Assembly (NCBI GenBank): GCA_947456305.1
Contig: CANGPN010000003.1
Coordinates: 1 to 64,000, forward strand
Direction of reading: 5' to 3'
DNA length: 64,000 nucleotides
DNA from: Comamonadaceae bacterium
GTDB taxonomy: Bacteria; Pseudomonadota; Gammaproteobacteria; Burkholderiales; Burkholderiaceae_C
The position numbers were made by a program, and so were the translations under genes. Positions 51,751 to 61,603 of this stretch are shown here, in pieces (the stretch's first letter is position 1; each line of letters opens with the position of its first letter). The notes beneath the pieces are model-generated. The model saw nothing but the letters and a program-made list of their open reading frames with translations, was not told where the DNA came from and made no database searches.

Positions 51751-54492
51751 ATGGCCTTCAATCCACTGACTTATATTTTCGGTAGCCGCAACGACAGGTT
51801 GCTAAAGACGTATCGCAAAACACTGGAGCGTATCAACGCACTGGAAGTTCCGCTTGAATCATTGAGTGACGAGGCTTTGTGCGCCAAAACTAGGGAATTC
51901 AAGCAGCGACACCAACAAGGTGAATCTCTGGACGATTTGCTGCCCGAGGCCTTTGCCGTGGTACGGGAAGGTTCCAAGCGTGTCATGAAAATGCGCCACT
52001 TTGATGTGCAAATGTTGGGCGGCATGGCCTTGCATCAGGGCAAGATTGCCGAGATGCGAACCGGTGAAGGTAAAACACTGACCGCCACGCTGGCTGTGTA
52101 TTTAAATGCACTCAGCGGCCAGGGCGTGCATGTGGTTACTGTTAACGATTATCTGGCCAACCGTGATGCGCAATGGATGGGCCGACTCTACGGCTTCCTC
52201 GGGTTGACTGTGGGTGTCAATCTCTCTCAATTAACCAGAGAAGAAAAACAAGCCGCCTACCAAAGCGATATCACTTACGGAACAAACAACGAATACGGCT
52301 TTGATTATTTGCGTGACAACATGGTGTATGAAGCCGGTGACCGGGTGCAGCGCAAACTCAACTACGCCATAGTTGACGAGGTGGACTCCATCTTGATCGA
52401 CGAGGCGCGCACGCCTTTGATCATCAGCGGGCAGGCCGAAGACCATACTCAAACCTATCTGGCCATGAACCAGGTGGTCCCCCACCTTACACGCCAAGAA
52501 GGTGAGTTGGATTTGCGCACCGGTGAAGGCGTCATTACGCCCGGGGACTTCACGCTGGATGAAAAATCACACCAAGTCTATTTAACAGAACTCGGTCATG
52601 AAAAGGCAGAAAAAATTCTGGCTGACATGGGTTTGTTGCCCGCAGGCGCGTCTTTGTACGATCCTTCGCACATAGGCTTGGTTCACCATTTGTACGCGGC
52701 ATTGCGTGCCCATCACCTCTACCACCTTGACCAGCATTACGTGAATCAAAACGGTGAAATTGTCATCGTCGACGAGTTCACCGGTCGTTTGATGTCGGGT
52801 CGTCGATGGAGCGATGGTTTGCACCAGGCTGTGGAAGCCAAAGAAGGTGTGGCCATACAGGCCGAAAACCAGACCATGGCGTCCATCACTTTTCAGAATT
52901 ATTTCCGCTTGTACGACAAACTCAGCGGCATGACAGGTACCGCTGATACTGAAGCTTATGAATTCCAGGAAATCTACGGTTTGGAAACCGTCATCATTCC
53001 GCCGAACAAGCCTAGCCGACGAGATGATCAGTTAGACAGGGTTTATAAAACCACAGAAGAAAAATACAAAGCAGCCATAGATGACATTATTGAATGTCAC
53101 GGCCGTGGTCAACCAGTGCTGGTTGGTACCACATCAATTGAATTGTCAGAATTGCTTTCAGCCATGCTGGATAAGGCAGGTTTGAAACACCAGGTGTTGA
53201 ATGCCAAACAACACGCCAGCGAAGCTGACATCGTTGCGCAAGCGGGCGCACCCAAGTCCATCACCATTGCCACCAACATGGCCGGACGCGGCACTGATAT
53301 TGTGTTGGGCGGTAATGTGGAAAAAGCCATCGACAAATTGATGGCCGAAGAGGGTATAAGCGACAGCGACAAAGCGGCCAAGGCCATGCAACTGCGCGAA
53401 GCCTGGGCCAAAGACCATGAGTTCGTCAAGTCTGTCGGTGGTTTGCGCATCATCGCCACCGAGCGCCATGAATCACGCCGCATTGACAACCAATTGCGTG
53501 GTCGCTCAGGCCGTCAGGGTGACCCGGGTTCATCTCGTTTTTACCTGAGCCTTGATGATTCGTTGATGCGTATTTTTGCGGGCGAGCGCGTCAAAGCCAT
53601 CATGGACCGTTTGAAAATGCCCGAGGGTGAAGCCATCGAAGCCGGTATGGTCACTCGCAGCATTGAAAGCGCTCAACGCAAAGTTGAGGCGCGCAATTTC
53701 GATATTCGCAAACAACTGTTGGAATATGACGATGTGTCTAACGACCAGCGCAAAGTCATTTACCAGCAACGCAATGACATTCTGGATGCAAGCAATTTGA
53801 CTGCACAGATCGCCAGCTTGCGCGAAGGTTGTTTTGAAGATCTGGTGCATCAATTTGTACCTTTGGAGTCGGTGGAAGAGCAATGGGATATTGCTGGTTT
53901 ACAAAATGTGTTGCACAACGAATGGCATATTGATTTACCTTTGACGCAACACATAGAGAAGGCGCAAGCCATCACCGATGAAGATATTTTGCAGATGGTG
54001 GTGCAAGCCGCGCATGATGCATTCAATAGCAAAATCAATATGGTCGGTGTCGAACAATTCACGCCTTTCATGCGTGCGGTACTGCTGCAAAACATAGACA
54101 GCCATTGGCGTGAACACTTGTCCTCTCTGGACTATTTGCGCCAAGGCATACATTTGCGAGGCTATGCGCAAAAGCAACCCAAACAGGAATACAAGCGTGA
54201 AGCTTTTGAGCTGTTCGGTCAATTGCTGGACATGGTCAAAAACGAAGTCACACGCATATTGATGACTGTACAAATTGAAACAGCCACTCAAGTGGAGGAT
54301 GCAGCAATGGCCATTGAAGATCGTGCCGATGCCGTCACCAACCTCACCTATTCAGCGCCGGATGAAACTGGACAGGCGCAACTGTTTGGCGCCGCTAATG
54401 CAGCTGAACAAGTGGCTGTCGTTGGCCGCAATGAACCTTGTCCCTGCGGCAGCGGGAAGAAATACAAGCAATGCCACGGTAAATTGGCCTGA
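51751..54492 (+). CDS. secA: Preprotein translocase ATPase SecA
   Basis: Motor of the Sec pathway. From ATG 51751 it has 913 residues: NBD1 with Walker [14 protein letters not shown] and [14 protein letters not shown], the preprotein cross-linking domain, NBD2 ([27 protein letters not shown]), the scaffold helix, and a C-terminal zinc site [14 protein letters not shown] for SecB and phospholipids. An in-frame ATG at 51712 has a better ribosome-binding site (AAAGGAA, 51696-51702) and would add 13 residues; the homologous start is at 51751. Confidence 0.96.
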   Translation: MAFNPLTYIFGSRNDRLLKTYRKTLERINALEVPLESLSDEALCAKTREFKQRHQQGESLDDLLPEAFAVVREGSKRVMKMRHFDVQMLGGMALHQGKIAEMRTGEGKTLTATLAVYLNALSGQGVHVVTVNDYLANRDAQWMGRLYGFLGLTVGVNLSQLTREEKQAAYQSDITYGTNNEYGFDYLRDNMVYEAGDRVQRKLNYAIVDEVDSILIDEARTPLIISGQAEDHTQTYLAMNQVVPHLTRQEGELDLRTGEGVITPGDFTLDEKSHQVYLTELGHEKAEKILADMGLLPAGASLYDPSHIGLVHHLYAALRAHHLYHLDQHYVNQNGEIVIVDEFTGRLMSGRRWSDGLHQAVEAKEGVAIQAENQTMASITFQNYFRLYDKLSGMTGTADTEAYEFQEIYGLETVIIPPNKPSRRDDQLDRVYKTTEEKYKAAIDDIIECHGRGQPVLVGTTSIELSELLSAMLDKAGLKHQVLNAKQHASEADIVAQAGAPKSITIATNMAGRGTDIVLGGNVEKAIDKLMAEEGISDSDKAAKAMQLREAWAKDHEFVKSVGGLRIIATERHESRRIDNQLRGRSGRQGDPGSSRFYLSLDDSLMRIFAGERVKAIMDRLKMPEGEAIEAGMVTRSIESAQRKVEARNFDIRKQLLEYDDVSNDQRKVIYQQRNDILDASNLTAQIASLREGCFEDLVHQFVPLESVEEQWDIAGLQNVLHNEWHIDLPLTQHIEKAQAITDEDILQMVVQAAHDAFNSKINMVGVEQFTPFMRAVLLQNIDSHWREHLSSLDYLRQGIHLRGYAQKQPKQEYKREAFELFGQLLDMVKNEVTRILMTVQIETATQVEDAAMAIEDRADAVTNLTYSAPDETGQAQLFGAANAAEQVAVVGRNEPCPCGSGKKYKQCHGKLA

Positions 54493-54495
54493 ACC

Positions 54496-55725
54496 ATGGC
54501 AGTACATCTACACGTCGCAAGCCCGCAAGATTTGCATGAAGTAGCTGGTGTCCAAATTGGCGTCACTGAAGCTGGTGTGCGAAAAACTCATCGCAAAGAC
54601 CTCACGGTCATCACCTTGGACCCGGGCTCAGTTGTTGGCGCCGTGTTCACGCAAAACCGCTTTTGCGCTGCACCCGTGCAATTGTGCAAACAACATCTGG
54701 CAGCCGGCACTGGCATACGCGCTCTGGTGATCAACACCGGTGTCGCTAACGCGGGAACAGGTGAAAGCGGTTTGCAAAATGCATTTGCGGTCTGCGAGGC
54801 ATTGGCCGCTCAGCTTGGTATCAAGCCGCAACAAGTGTTGCCGTTTTCCACGGGCGTCATCATGGAGCCTTTGCCTGTGCAACGCATCGTAGACGGCTTG
54901 CCTCAAGCACTTGCTGCACGTGCAACTGATCACTGGTCGCTGGCTTCACAAGCCATCATGACGACAGACACCTTACCCAAGGCTATCAGCCGTCAAATCA
55001 GCATTGAAGGCAAAACTGTCACCATCACCGGCATTTCCAAGGGCGCTGGCATGATTCGGCCGAACATGGCGACCATGCTGGGTTTCATGGCCACCGATGC
55101 GGTCATTGCACCCAATTTAATGAAAGCCCTGGCGCACGAATTGGCCGAAGCCTCATTCAACCGCATCTCTATAGACGGCGACACTTCCACCAATGATTCA
55201 TTTGTGGTGATGGCCAGCGGTCAGGCGGGCCATGCGCAAATCACTCATTGGGACAGCGACAGCGCGCGTTTGTTAAAACAGGCATTGACGGAAGTGGCGC
55301 GTTGGCTGGCGCAAGCGATTGTGCGTGATGGTGAAGGTGCGACCAAGTTCATCACGGTCAGCATTGAAGGCGGACGTGATGCTGCTGAGTGCAGACAAGT
55401 GGCTTATGCGATTGCGCATTCGCCCTTGGTGAAAACCGCTTTTTTTGCAAGCGACCCTAACCTCGGCCGTATTCTGGCCGCTATCGGCTATGCAGGTATC
55501 GCCGACTTGGACCAAAGTCTGATTGATTTGTACCTGGACGAAGTACATGTAGCCATACACGGCGGACGTCATCCCGATTACAAAGAAGAAGACGGGCAAC
55601 GCATCATGAAGCAGGATGAAATCACTGTGCGCGTGTTGCTTGGTCGGGGTCAAGCACAAGACCAGGTGTGGACCTGTGACCTCAGTCACGAGTACGTCAC
55701 CATCAATGCCGATTACCGCAGCTAA
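54496..55725 (+). CDS. argJ: Glutamate N-acetyltransferase / ornithine acetyltransferase
   Basis: Arginine-pathway enzyme that moves the acetyl group from N-acetylornithine to glutamate, and may also acetylate glutamate with acetyl-CoA. The 409-residue precursor cuts itself before the nucleophile Thr in [10 protein letters not shown]. Other motifs: [19 protein letters not shown]-like ([10 protein letters not shown]), and SFVVMASGQ after the TNDSF block. The start is 3 bases after secA. Confidence 0.94.
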   Translation: MAVHLHVASPQDLHEVAGVQIGVTEAGVRKTHRKDLTVITLDPGSVVGAVFTQNRFCAAPVQLCKQHLAAGTGIRALVINTGVANAGTGESGLQNAFAVCEALAAQLGIKPQQVLPFSTGVIMEPLPVQRIVDGLPQALAARATDHWSLASQAIMTTDTLPKAISRQISIEGKTVTITGISKGAGMIRPNMATMLGFMATDAVIAPNLMKALAHELAEASFNRISIDGDTSTNDSFVVMASGQAGHAQITHWDSDSARLLKQALTEVARWLAQAIVRDGEGATKFITVSIEGGRDAAECRQVAYAIAHSPLVKTAFFASDPNLGRILAAIGYAGIADLDQSLIDLYLDEVHVAIHGGRHPDYKEEDGQRIMKQDEITVRVLLGRGQAQDQVWTCDLSHEYVTINADYRS

Positions 55726-55727
55726 AT

Positions 55728-56609
55728 ATGAACGAAGCAATGGATCGCATGCTGCGCCGCGCCGAACTGTTGATGGCGCGCATAGAACACATACTGCCGC
55801 AACCTTTGCATGCGCCCGACTGGGCATCAGCGATTGCGTTTCGCTACCGTAAACGCAGCAGCGGCCACGGAGTGCTGGAGCCGGTGCGCCACATCGGTCA
55901 AATGTCCTTGGATGATTTGAAAGAAATCGATCAGCAAAAAGAAAAAATCCAACGAAATACTTTGCAATTCATTGAAGGCAAACCTGCCAATAATGTGTTG
56001 CTCACCGGGGCGCGAGGCACCGGTAAGTCATCGTTGGTTAAAGCCTGCTTAAATACCTATGCGTCTCGCGGTTTGCGATTGATAGAGGTGGACAAGCAGG
56101 ACATGGTAGACCTGCCTGACATCATTGAAGTGGTGGCAGAGCGATCTGAAAAGTTCATTATTTTTTGCGATGACTTGAGCTTTGACGAAGGTGAGCCCGG
56201 TTACAAAGCACTCAAATCCATATTGGACGGCACAGTCGCTGCAGCTACTGCCAATGTCTTGATTTACGCCACCAGCAACCGCCGCCATTTGTTACCTGAG
56301 TACATGAAGGACAACCTCAGTTACACGCATACCGAGGATGGCGAAGTGCACCCCGGGGAAGTCATTGAAGAAAAAATCTCACTGTCCGAGCGATTTGGTT
56401 TGTGGGTCAGTTTTTACCCGTTCAGCCAGGAAGAATATTTGCACATTGTGGATCAATGGCTTCAGTCATTAAAGGTGGCGCCCAACTTGTGGTCGCAAGC
56501 GCATCCGGAATCGCTGGTATGGGCACTGGAACGCGGTTCGCGCAGCGGTCGGGTGGCTTATCAGTTCGCGCGTGATTTCGCCGGGCGTTTGGGTTCCTCA
56601 GAACTATGA
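55728..56609 (+). CDS. DUF815 family AAA+ ATPase
   Basis: P-loop ATPase of 293 residues. It has the DUF815 layout: LEPVRHIGQMSLDDLKEIDQ, Walker A LLTGARGTGKSSLV, Walker B IIFCDDLSF, and sensor-type YATSNRRHLLPE. The role is unknown, although the family is widely conserved. It starts 2 bases after argJ and overlaps the Nudix gene by four bases (ATGA). Confidence 0.88.
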   Translation: MNEAMDRMLRRAELLMARIEHILPQPLHAPDWASAIAFRYRKRSSGHGVLEPVRHIGQMSLDDLKEIDQQKEKIQRNTLQFIEGKPANNVLLTGARGTGKSSLVKACLNTYASRGLRLIEVDKQDMVDLPDIIEVVAERSEKFIIFCDDLSFDEGEPGYKALKSILDGTVAAATANVLIYATSNRRHLLPEYMKDNLSYTHTEDGEVHPGEVIEEKISLSERFGLWVSFYPFSQEEYLHIVDQWLQSLKVAPNLWSQAHPESLVWALERGSRSGRVAYQFARDFAGRLGSSEL

Positions 56610-57091
56610 CTGACAAACCAGTGCGCTTGGTGGATGCCGGCCAACCTCGTACAGGGGGAAGTCAACGGCCTTTGACCCAAGTGGCAGTCGGTGTGCTGTT
56701 CCAACCGGACGGACGTTTTTTATTAACTACCCGTCCACCGGGCAAAGCCTATGAGGGACATTGGGAATTTCCGGGAGGAAAAATCGAAGCTGGTGAGACG
56801 CTGACACAGGCCTTGACACGTGAACTTCAAGAAGAAATAGGCATCACCATCGCTGAACCGCAACCTTGGAAGACCGAGCGTATCGACTATCCGCATGCAC
56901 TGGTGGAATTGCATTTTTGCAAAGTCTTTCAATGGCAGGGTGAACTGCAAATGAAAGAGGGTCAGCAGTTTTCCTGGGAGCGCTTACCGGTGCAAGTTAC
57001 GCCGGTGTTACCCGGCACGGTGCCGGTGTTGGAATGGTTGTCTCAGGCGCAAAGTTCGATTTCAAACTCCGCGTTACCAACAGCGGTTTGA
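56606..57091 (+). CDS. MutT-like Nudix hydrolase
   Basis: Nudix pyrophosphatase of 161 residues, likely cleaning oxidised dGTP. The Nudix box reads GGKIEAGETLTQALTREL followed by QEEIGI, with all catalytic glutamates. The preceding TTRPPGKAYEGHWEFPGGK and the later FSWERLP are typical of MutT. The 3' end overlaps the convergent zapD by 49 bases. Confidence 0.88.
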   Translation: MTDKPVRLVDAGQPRTGGSQRPLTQVAVGVLFQPDGRFLLTTRPPGKAYEGHWEFPGGKIEAGETLTQALTRELQEEIGITIAEPQPWKTERIDYPHALVELHFCKVFQWQGELQMKEGQQFSWERLPVQVTPVLPGTVPVLEWLSQAQSSISNSALPTAV

Positions 57092-57795
57092 GGTTTGCCT
57101 TCCCAGGTCTGGTGAATCAGCCGAACCCATACCATCATGCGGTTGCCACTGATTTCAGGCACCAGACCCATGGATTCATCAATGAACAAGCGCATCATTT
57201 GGAAACGCCCTTGCGGCAGCGCTTGCTGAAATTGTCCTTGCTGCGCCACGACCCGCTGTGGTGAACCGCTTTCGCGTAGCAAGCGCATGAGCAAGTTCAC
57301 GCTGTCGTGCAAAGTTTTCAAAGGCTCTGACCATTTCAAAATATCATGCCGTCTGACATCTGCATCGCGTTGCTGCCAGGCGTGGTAACTGGGTAAATCG
57401 AAAGCACAAGTACCGCCTGGCACAGCCACACGGTTACGCAAGCTGCTGAGAAAATCACTGTCAGAAATACAGTTGCTAATACGGGCACTTTGGGTATTGA
57501 AACCTTGCAAACATTTTTCTATGTTCGCTAAGAGTTCGTCCAGTACGGCCTCTGCCACTGAGGGGTTGCCGCGGTAACTGTTGAACTGCTGCTTGTGGCG
57601 CTCGAGTTCTTTCAAAATATCCGATTTCAAATCGGATCGCCCGCCTACATCCACGATTTCAAACAAGGTGGTCAATGCAAAATGGTGGTCGATTTCTGAA
57701 GAACGTAGCAACAAATGTTCAAAGCGCCCAAGCAAATATTCCAACCGCAGGTAAGTGCGAATACGCTCGTTAAAAGGGTGCTCGTAGAGGATCAC
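57043..57795 (-). CDS. zapD: Cell division protein ZapD
   Basis: FtsZ-bundling protein of the divisome. The 250-residue protein begins, by homology, at a GTG (57795) giving VILYEHPFNERIRTYLRLEY. It is mostly helical with a C-terminal beta domain (FQMMRLFIDESMGLVPEISG, NRMMVWVRLI). The frame is open to a TTG at 57849. In related genomes it stands between coaE and yacG; here yacG is missing and a Nudix gene converges instead. Confidence 0.9.
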   Translation of the reverse strand: MILYEHPFNERIRTYLRLEYLLGRFEHLLLRSSEIDHHFALTTLFEIVDVGGRSDLKSDILKELERHKQQFNSYRGNPSVAEAVLDELLANIEKCLQGFNTQSARISNCISDSDFLSSLRNRVAVPGGTCAFDLPSYHAWQQRDADVRRHDILKWSEPLKTLHDSVNLLMRLLRESGSPQRVVAQQGQFQQALPQGRFQMMRLFIDESMGLVPEISGNRMMVWVRLIHQTWEGKPQTAVGNAEFEIELCA

Positions 57796-57873
57796 AAAAA
57801 AAGCAAATGCCTGGTGGGTTGAAACAGCGGAAATGATAACCGCTGACAAGCCGTTTCCCGCGGGCTAAAGAGG

Positions 57874-58485
57874 CTAAAAATGCAGTTGAATAGCCTGTGC
57901 CAGTTTTTGAAGATGCGCCAGATCATCTTGGTTATTGCTGATTACCCAATCTGCAGCAGCCAGTCTTTGCGTGCGACTGGCTTGCTGGCGCATGATGCTT
58001 AGCACTTCATCCGGACTTAACTGACTGCGTTTCACCACTCGGCGCACCTGTGTGTCTTCTTCGCAGTCGACCACCAACACCCGGCTCAAACGACCTCTCC
58101 AGTACGCTGATTCAACTAACAATGGAATATCAATAACCACTAAAGAATTATTATTATTTTGAACAGCTTGATCTTCTTGTGTTTGAATTTCTTTAGCAAT
58201 AAGCGGGTGCAACAAAGCTTGTAGTCTCAGTTTTGCATCGGGTTGGCTGAACACCAGTTCGCGCATACGAGTCCGGTTCAAGCTTGCATCGGTAGCCAGA
58301 AAATCTGTGCCGAATTCCCTTGCAATTGCGGGCATGGCGTCGCCACCGGCAGCAGTCAGTTGACGCGAAATGGCGTCTGCATCAATCACGGGAATGCCTT
58401 GGCTTGAAAAAATCCCGGCCAAAGTCGACTTGCCGCTGCCTATGCCTCCGGTCAATCCTATGCGTCTTAAGCCCGATGTGTTCAT
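57874..58485 (-). CDS. coaE: Dephospho-CoA kinase
   Basis: Last step of coenzyme A synthesis: phosphorylates dephospho-CoA. The 203-residue P-loop kinase has RIGLTGGIGSGKSTL (Walker A), VIDADAISRQL, LVVIDIPLLVESAYW and VDCEEDTQVRR. In Burkholderiales the type IV prepilin peptidase gene pilD normally separates it from pilC; here it follows pilC directly. Confidence 0.95.
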   Translation of the reverse strand: MNTSGLRRIGLTGGIGSGKSTLAGIFSSQGIPVIDADAISRQLTAAGGDAMPAIAREFGTDFLATDASLNRTRMRELVFSQPDAKLRLQALLHPLIAKEIQTQEDQAVQNNNNSLVVIDIPLLVESAYWRGRLSRVLVVDCEEDTQVRRVVKRSQLSPDEVLSIMRQQASRTQRLAAADWVISNNQDDLAHLQKLAQAIQLHF

Positions 58486-58511
58486 GGGTTGGAGTCTATA
58501 AGACCGCAGAC

Positions 58512-59633
58512 CTAAAGCACTTGACCGAGTTGAAACACCGGCAAGTACAAGGCCACCACCATACCGCCTACCAATCCGCCAAGGACCACCACCAGCAGGG
58601 GTTCTATCAATTGGGTCATGCCTTGGACTTGCTGCTCAAGGGCTTCGTCTTGTGCATCTGCAGCTTTAGATAACAAGACGGTGAGCGTGCCGGATTGCTC
58701 GCCGATATCTGTCATTTGCACCAACAAATCAGGGAACAGGCCGGGTTTGAGTCGGGCAAAGCTTGACTGATCAGCGAGGGCGCTGGCCAGGCTTGAACCG
58801 CGTAACACCGCTTGTTGTATGCGCAAGCTGACTCGGGCATAGATGCGGTTGCGACAAACACCGGACAACACCTCCAAAGCATCCAGCAGGGGTACGCCAG
58901 CGCGGGTCAGCATGGACAGGCAACGCGTCCAGGCAGCCAGGTTGCTGCAGCGCACCAAGCCACTGAACAAGGGCAATTGCAATTGCCAGCGGGCCCATTG
59001 CCATTGCCATTGCTCCTGTCGAAGGTACAGCCAGCGAAAGCCGCTCAGACACATAGCAGTCAGGATCAGCATAGGTAAGCCCCATCGCATCAATCCTGCA
59101 CTCAAGCTCAGAATAAATCGCGTGGGCGCCGGCAGTTGCGCGCCGAAAGACGCAAAAATGGATTGGAACACCGGCACCACCCAGACCAATATCACTACAA
59201 CAACCAACAGTGCGATCACCAAAACCGCGCAAGGGTAGACCAGGGCCATGCGCACTTTGCGGCGCAATTGGTGGTGTCTTTCAGTGTGGGCGGCGAGCCG
59301 GTTAAGCATGTCGTCCAGGTTACCTGCCAATTCACCAGCAGCCACCATCTGGCAATACAGCGAATCAAACACGCCAGTGGACTGCAAACCGGCTTGCAGA
59401 GATTTGCCTGCGGCAATTTGTATTCGCAATTCACGCACCACAGGGCCCAGGGCTTGTGTAGACACACCTTTGTAAATGGTGTCCAGGGATTGCAACAAGG
59501 GAACGCCAGCGCCCACCAAAGTCGCTAGTTGGCGAGTGAAGTCGCACAACTGCAAAGCGGTCAAGCCCGGGTGTGTAGATGCGCGCTTGCCTGAGACAAA
59601 CAAAGCACGCTCGGGCGCATGCACATCAGCCAT
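58512..59633 (-). CDS. pilC: Type IV pilus inner-membrane platform protein PilC
   Basis: GspF/PilC family platform protein of the type IV pilus or secretion machinery, 373 residues from ATG 59633. There are two repeated T2SSF domains (about 30-155 and 235-360) and three membrane helices (near 150-170, 195-215, 345-368). Signature segments are DFTRQLATLVGAGVPLLQSL and RCLSMLTRAGVPLLDALEVL. A run of WQ pairs (QWQWQWARWQLQL) comes from a six-base tandem repeat at 58995-59012. The start overlaps the pilB stop by 8 bases. Confidence 0.9.
   Translation of the reverse strand: MADVHAPERALFVSGKRASTHPGLTALQLCDFTRQLATLVGAGVPLLQSLDTIYKGVSTQALGPVVRELRIQIAAGKSLQAGLQSTGVFDSLYCQMVAAGELAGNLDDMLNRLAAHTERHHQLRRKVRMALVYPCAVLVIALLVVVVILVWVVPVFQSIFASFGAQLPAPTRFILSLSAGLMRWGLPMLILTAMCLSGFRWLYLRQEQWQWQWARWQLQLPLFSGLVRCSNLAAWTRCLSMLTRAGVPLLDALEVLSGVCRNRIYARVSLRIQQAVLRGSSLASALADQSSFARLKPGLFPDLLVQMTDIGEQSGTLTVLLSKAADAQDEALEQQVQGMTQLIEPLLVVVLGGLVGGMVVALYLPVFQLGQVL
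58995..59012 (-). repeat. Six-base tandem repeat inside pilC
   Basis: CCATTG occurs three times in a row on the plus strand. On the coding (minus) strand it encodes alternating Gln and Trp in the PilC region before the second T2SSF domain. Being in units of six it does not shift the frame if copies are lost or gained. Confidence 0.7.
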
Positions 59634-60774
59634 GGGTGGCCGCCAGGACTTCCTGCAAAGTGGTTTCACCGGCGGCAACTTTGCTCATACCGTTTTGACG
59701 CAGCGTGCGAACGCCGTCAAGCGCGGCTTGCGCCGCCAATGCCTGCGCGCTGGCTTGTTCCAGTATCAACTGTTGCAGACCCTCAGTGATAGGCATGACC
59801 TGGTGAATAGCGATCCGGCCTTTGTAGCCATCTATACAGGAAGCACAGCCTATGGCTAAATAACCGCTGCTATCCTGCTGCGGCTTTTTGCAGGACGGGC
59901 ACAAGCGGCGGACAAGCCGTTGTGCACAAATCAAAACCACGCTGCTAGCCAGATTGAAACCGGCTATGCCCATGTGGTTCAGGCGAGTCAAGGTTGAGGG
60001 GGCGTCGTTGGTGTGCAGCGTTGACAAAACAAGGTGGCCGGTTTGAGAGGCTTTGACTGCTATGTCAGCCGTAGCCAGATCGCGGATTTCTCCCACCATC
60101 AGAATATCCGGGTCTTGGCGTAGCAAGGCCCTGAGCGCTGTATCAAATGTCAAACCTATGCGCTCATTGACATTCACCTGGTTGGCTCCGGGCAGCACAA
60201 TCTCTGACGGGTCTTCTACCGTGGCAATATTCACCCCTGTGGTGTTTAAATGATTCAGGCAGGTATACAAGGTGACCGTTTTACCTGAACCAGTGGGCCC
60301 GGTGATTAACACCAACCCATTAGGTTTGGCGATGGCTTGCAATAAATGCTCGCGCTCGGCGTCTGCCAGCCCCAAGGCCTCAAAGCCGAGTTGGTTTGTT
60401 TGCAGATTTAGTATGCGCAGGACAATTTTCTCGCCGTGCAGCGTGGGCAGGCTGCTGACCCGCATATCAACCTGGCGCCGCTCCAGCGGCAGCTGCATGC
60501 GGCCGTCTTGCGGCAGGCGTTTTTCAGCAATGTCCAGCCGCGACTGCACCTTGATGCGCGAGATGATTTGTTCCCTCAAAGCAGCCGGGGGTGAGGGCAT
60601 TTCATACAACACGCCATCACGTCTGAACCGAACACGCAACAGGTTTTCAAAAGGCTCGAGGTGTATGTCGGAGGCCTTGAGTTCCAGGCCTTTGAGGAAC
60701 AGTTGTGACAGCCATTCGACGGCTTGCACATCCTGGGGTGACGGTCTTTCGCCGGTGGTCAAACGGTTATTCAT
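59626..60774 (-). CDS. PilB/GspE-type ATPase lacking the N-terminal domain
   Basis: Secretion/pilus assembly ATPase. From ATG 60774 it has 382 residues: N2-type segment KASDIHLEPFENLLRVRFR, Walker A GPTGSGKTVTLYT, Asp box ATVEDPSEI, Walker B ILMVGEIRD, and the C4 zinc motif CPSC...CASC. PilB is usually about 560-570 residues; the N1 domain (MshEN/T2SSE_N) that binds the platform or c-di-GMP is absent. The catalytic core is intact. pilA and pilD are not nearby. Confidence 0.85.
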   Translation of the reverse strand: MNNRLTTGERPSPQDVQAVEWLSQLFLKGLELKASDIHLEPFENLLRVRFRRDGVLYEMPSPPAALREQIISRIKVQSRLDIAEKRLPQDGRMQLPLERRQVDMRVSSLPTLHGEKIVLRILNLQTNQLGFEALGLADAEREHLLQAIAKPNGLVLITGPTGSGKTVTLYTCLNHLNTTGVNIATVEDPSEIVLPGANQVNVNERIGLTFDTALRALLRQDPDILMVGEIRDLATADIAVKASQTGHLVLSTLHTNDAPSTLTRLNHMGIAGFNLASSVVLICAQRLVRRLCPSCKKPQQDSSGYLAIGCASCIDGYKGRIAIHQVMPITEGLQQLILEQASAQALAAQAALDGVRTLRQNGMSKVAAGETTLQEVLAATHG

Positions 60775-60881
60775 ACTGGCTACTTTAAAAAGAGGGGGCT
60801 GCAAAAGGTGTCAACCAAACTTACTCATTCGCATAGGCGTACTCAAAATTTCAAGTTCACAAAGTAAGCAGTTGAAAATTT

Positions 60882-60899
60882 GTGACAATACTGTGACAG
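60882..60899 (-). promoter_or_regulatory. Tandem repeat resembling a Pho box, reverse orientation
   Basis: TGTGACA occurs twice in direct orientation (60881-60887 and 60892-60898) with four bases between, an 11-bp period. On the minus strand this reads CTGTCACAGTATTGTCAC, close to the PhoB consensus (two CTGTCAT-like heptamers 4 bp apart). It lies 39 bases upstream of the DUF47-pit operon, but the heptamers point away from it. Confidence 0.35.
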
Positions 60900-60937
60900 A
60901 AATGTTCTGTGGCATCGCTTTAATCCGGAAGATACCT

Positions 60938-61585
60938 ATGCTCTTTTCCAAACTACTGCCCCGTGAAGCTGATTTTTTTGACATGTTCAACCGCCATGCA
61001 GACCGTATCGTCGAGGCTTCACAGGCTTTTTCCAACCTGGTGCAAAACTATGACAACCTGAGTCTGCGCGAAAAATACACGCTGGACGTGGATAAGGCTG
61101 AAAGCGCGGCCGATCGCATCACCCACGACGTCAGCACAGCGCTGCACAAAACCTTTATCACTCCGATTGACCGCGAGCAAATCCATTCCTTGATCAACAC
61201 CATGGACGATGTCGCTGACCTGATTCAGGATTCAGCGGAAACCATGAGCTTGTATGACGTGAAAAAAATGACCGATGAAATCTTCATCCTGACAGATCTG
61301 GGGGTGAAGTGTTGTAGCCGCGTGAACGACGCCATCAAGCTGATCGGCAAACTGGCCGACCCGAAAGCCGCCGAAGGTGCGCTGAAAACCTGTCAGGAAA
61401 TCGACCGGTTGGAGTCCGATGCAGATCACGTAATGCGCAGCGCCATGAGCAAATTGTTTCGCGAAGAAGCCGATGTGCGTGAGCTGATCAAACTCAAAGC
61501 CATTTACGAATTGCTCGAAACCATTACTGACAAATGCGAGGATGTGGCCAATTTGATTGAAGGCATCATTCTTGAAAACTCCTGA
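60938..61585 (+). CDS. DUF47 family PhoU-like protein (Pit accessory)
   Basis: Helical PhoU-like protein of 215 residues, usually paired with a Pit phosphate transporter and thought to regulate it. It shows LLPREADFFDMFNRHADRIV near the start, the metal-site E(D)xxxD patterns of PhoU-like bundles (SAADRITHDV, TMDDVADLIQDSAETM), and KCEDVANLIEGIILEN at the end. ATG 60938 is used; the open frame extends far upstream against pilB and is not coding there. Confidence 0.9.
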   Translation: MLFSKLLPREADFFDMFNRHADRIVEASQAFSNLVQNYDNLSLREKYTLDVDKAESAADRITHDVSTALHKTFITPIDREQIHSLINTMDDVADLIQDSAETMSLYDVKKMTDEIFILTDLGVKCCSRVNDAIKLIGKLADPKAAEGALKTCQEIDRLESDADHVMRSAMSKLFREEADVRELIKLKAIYELLETITDKCEDVANLIEGIILENS

Positions 61586-61603
61586 TCTGGGCGGAAGAAA
61601 CTG

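Noticed and set aside
60272-60937. Upstream extension of the DUF47 frame against pilB
   Set aside because: The frame happens to be open across the antisense of pilB. The DUF47 family starts at the ATG at 60938 (MLFSKLLP).
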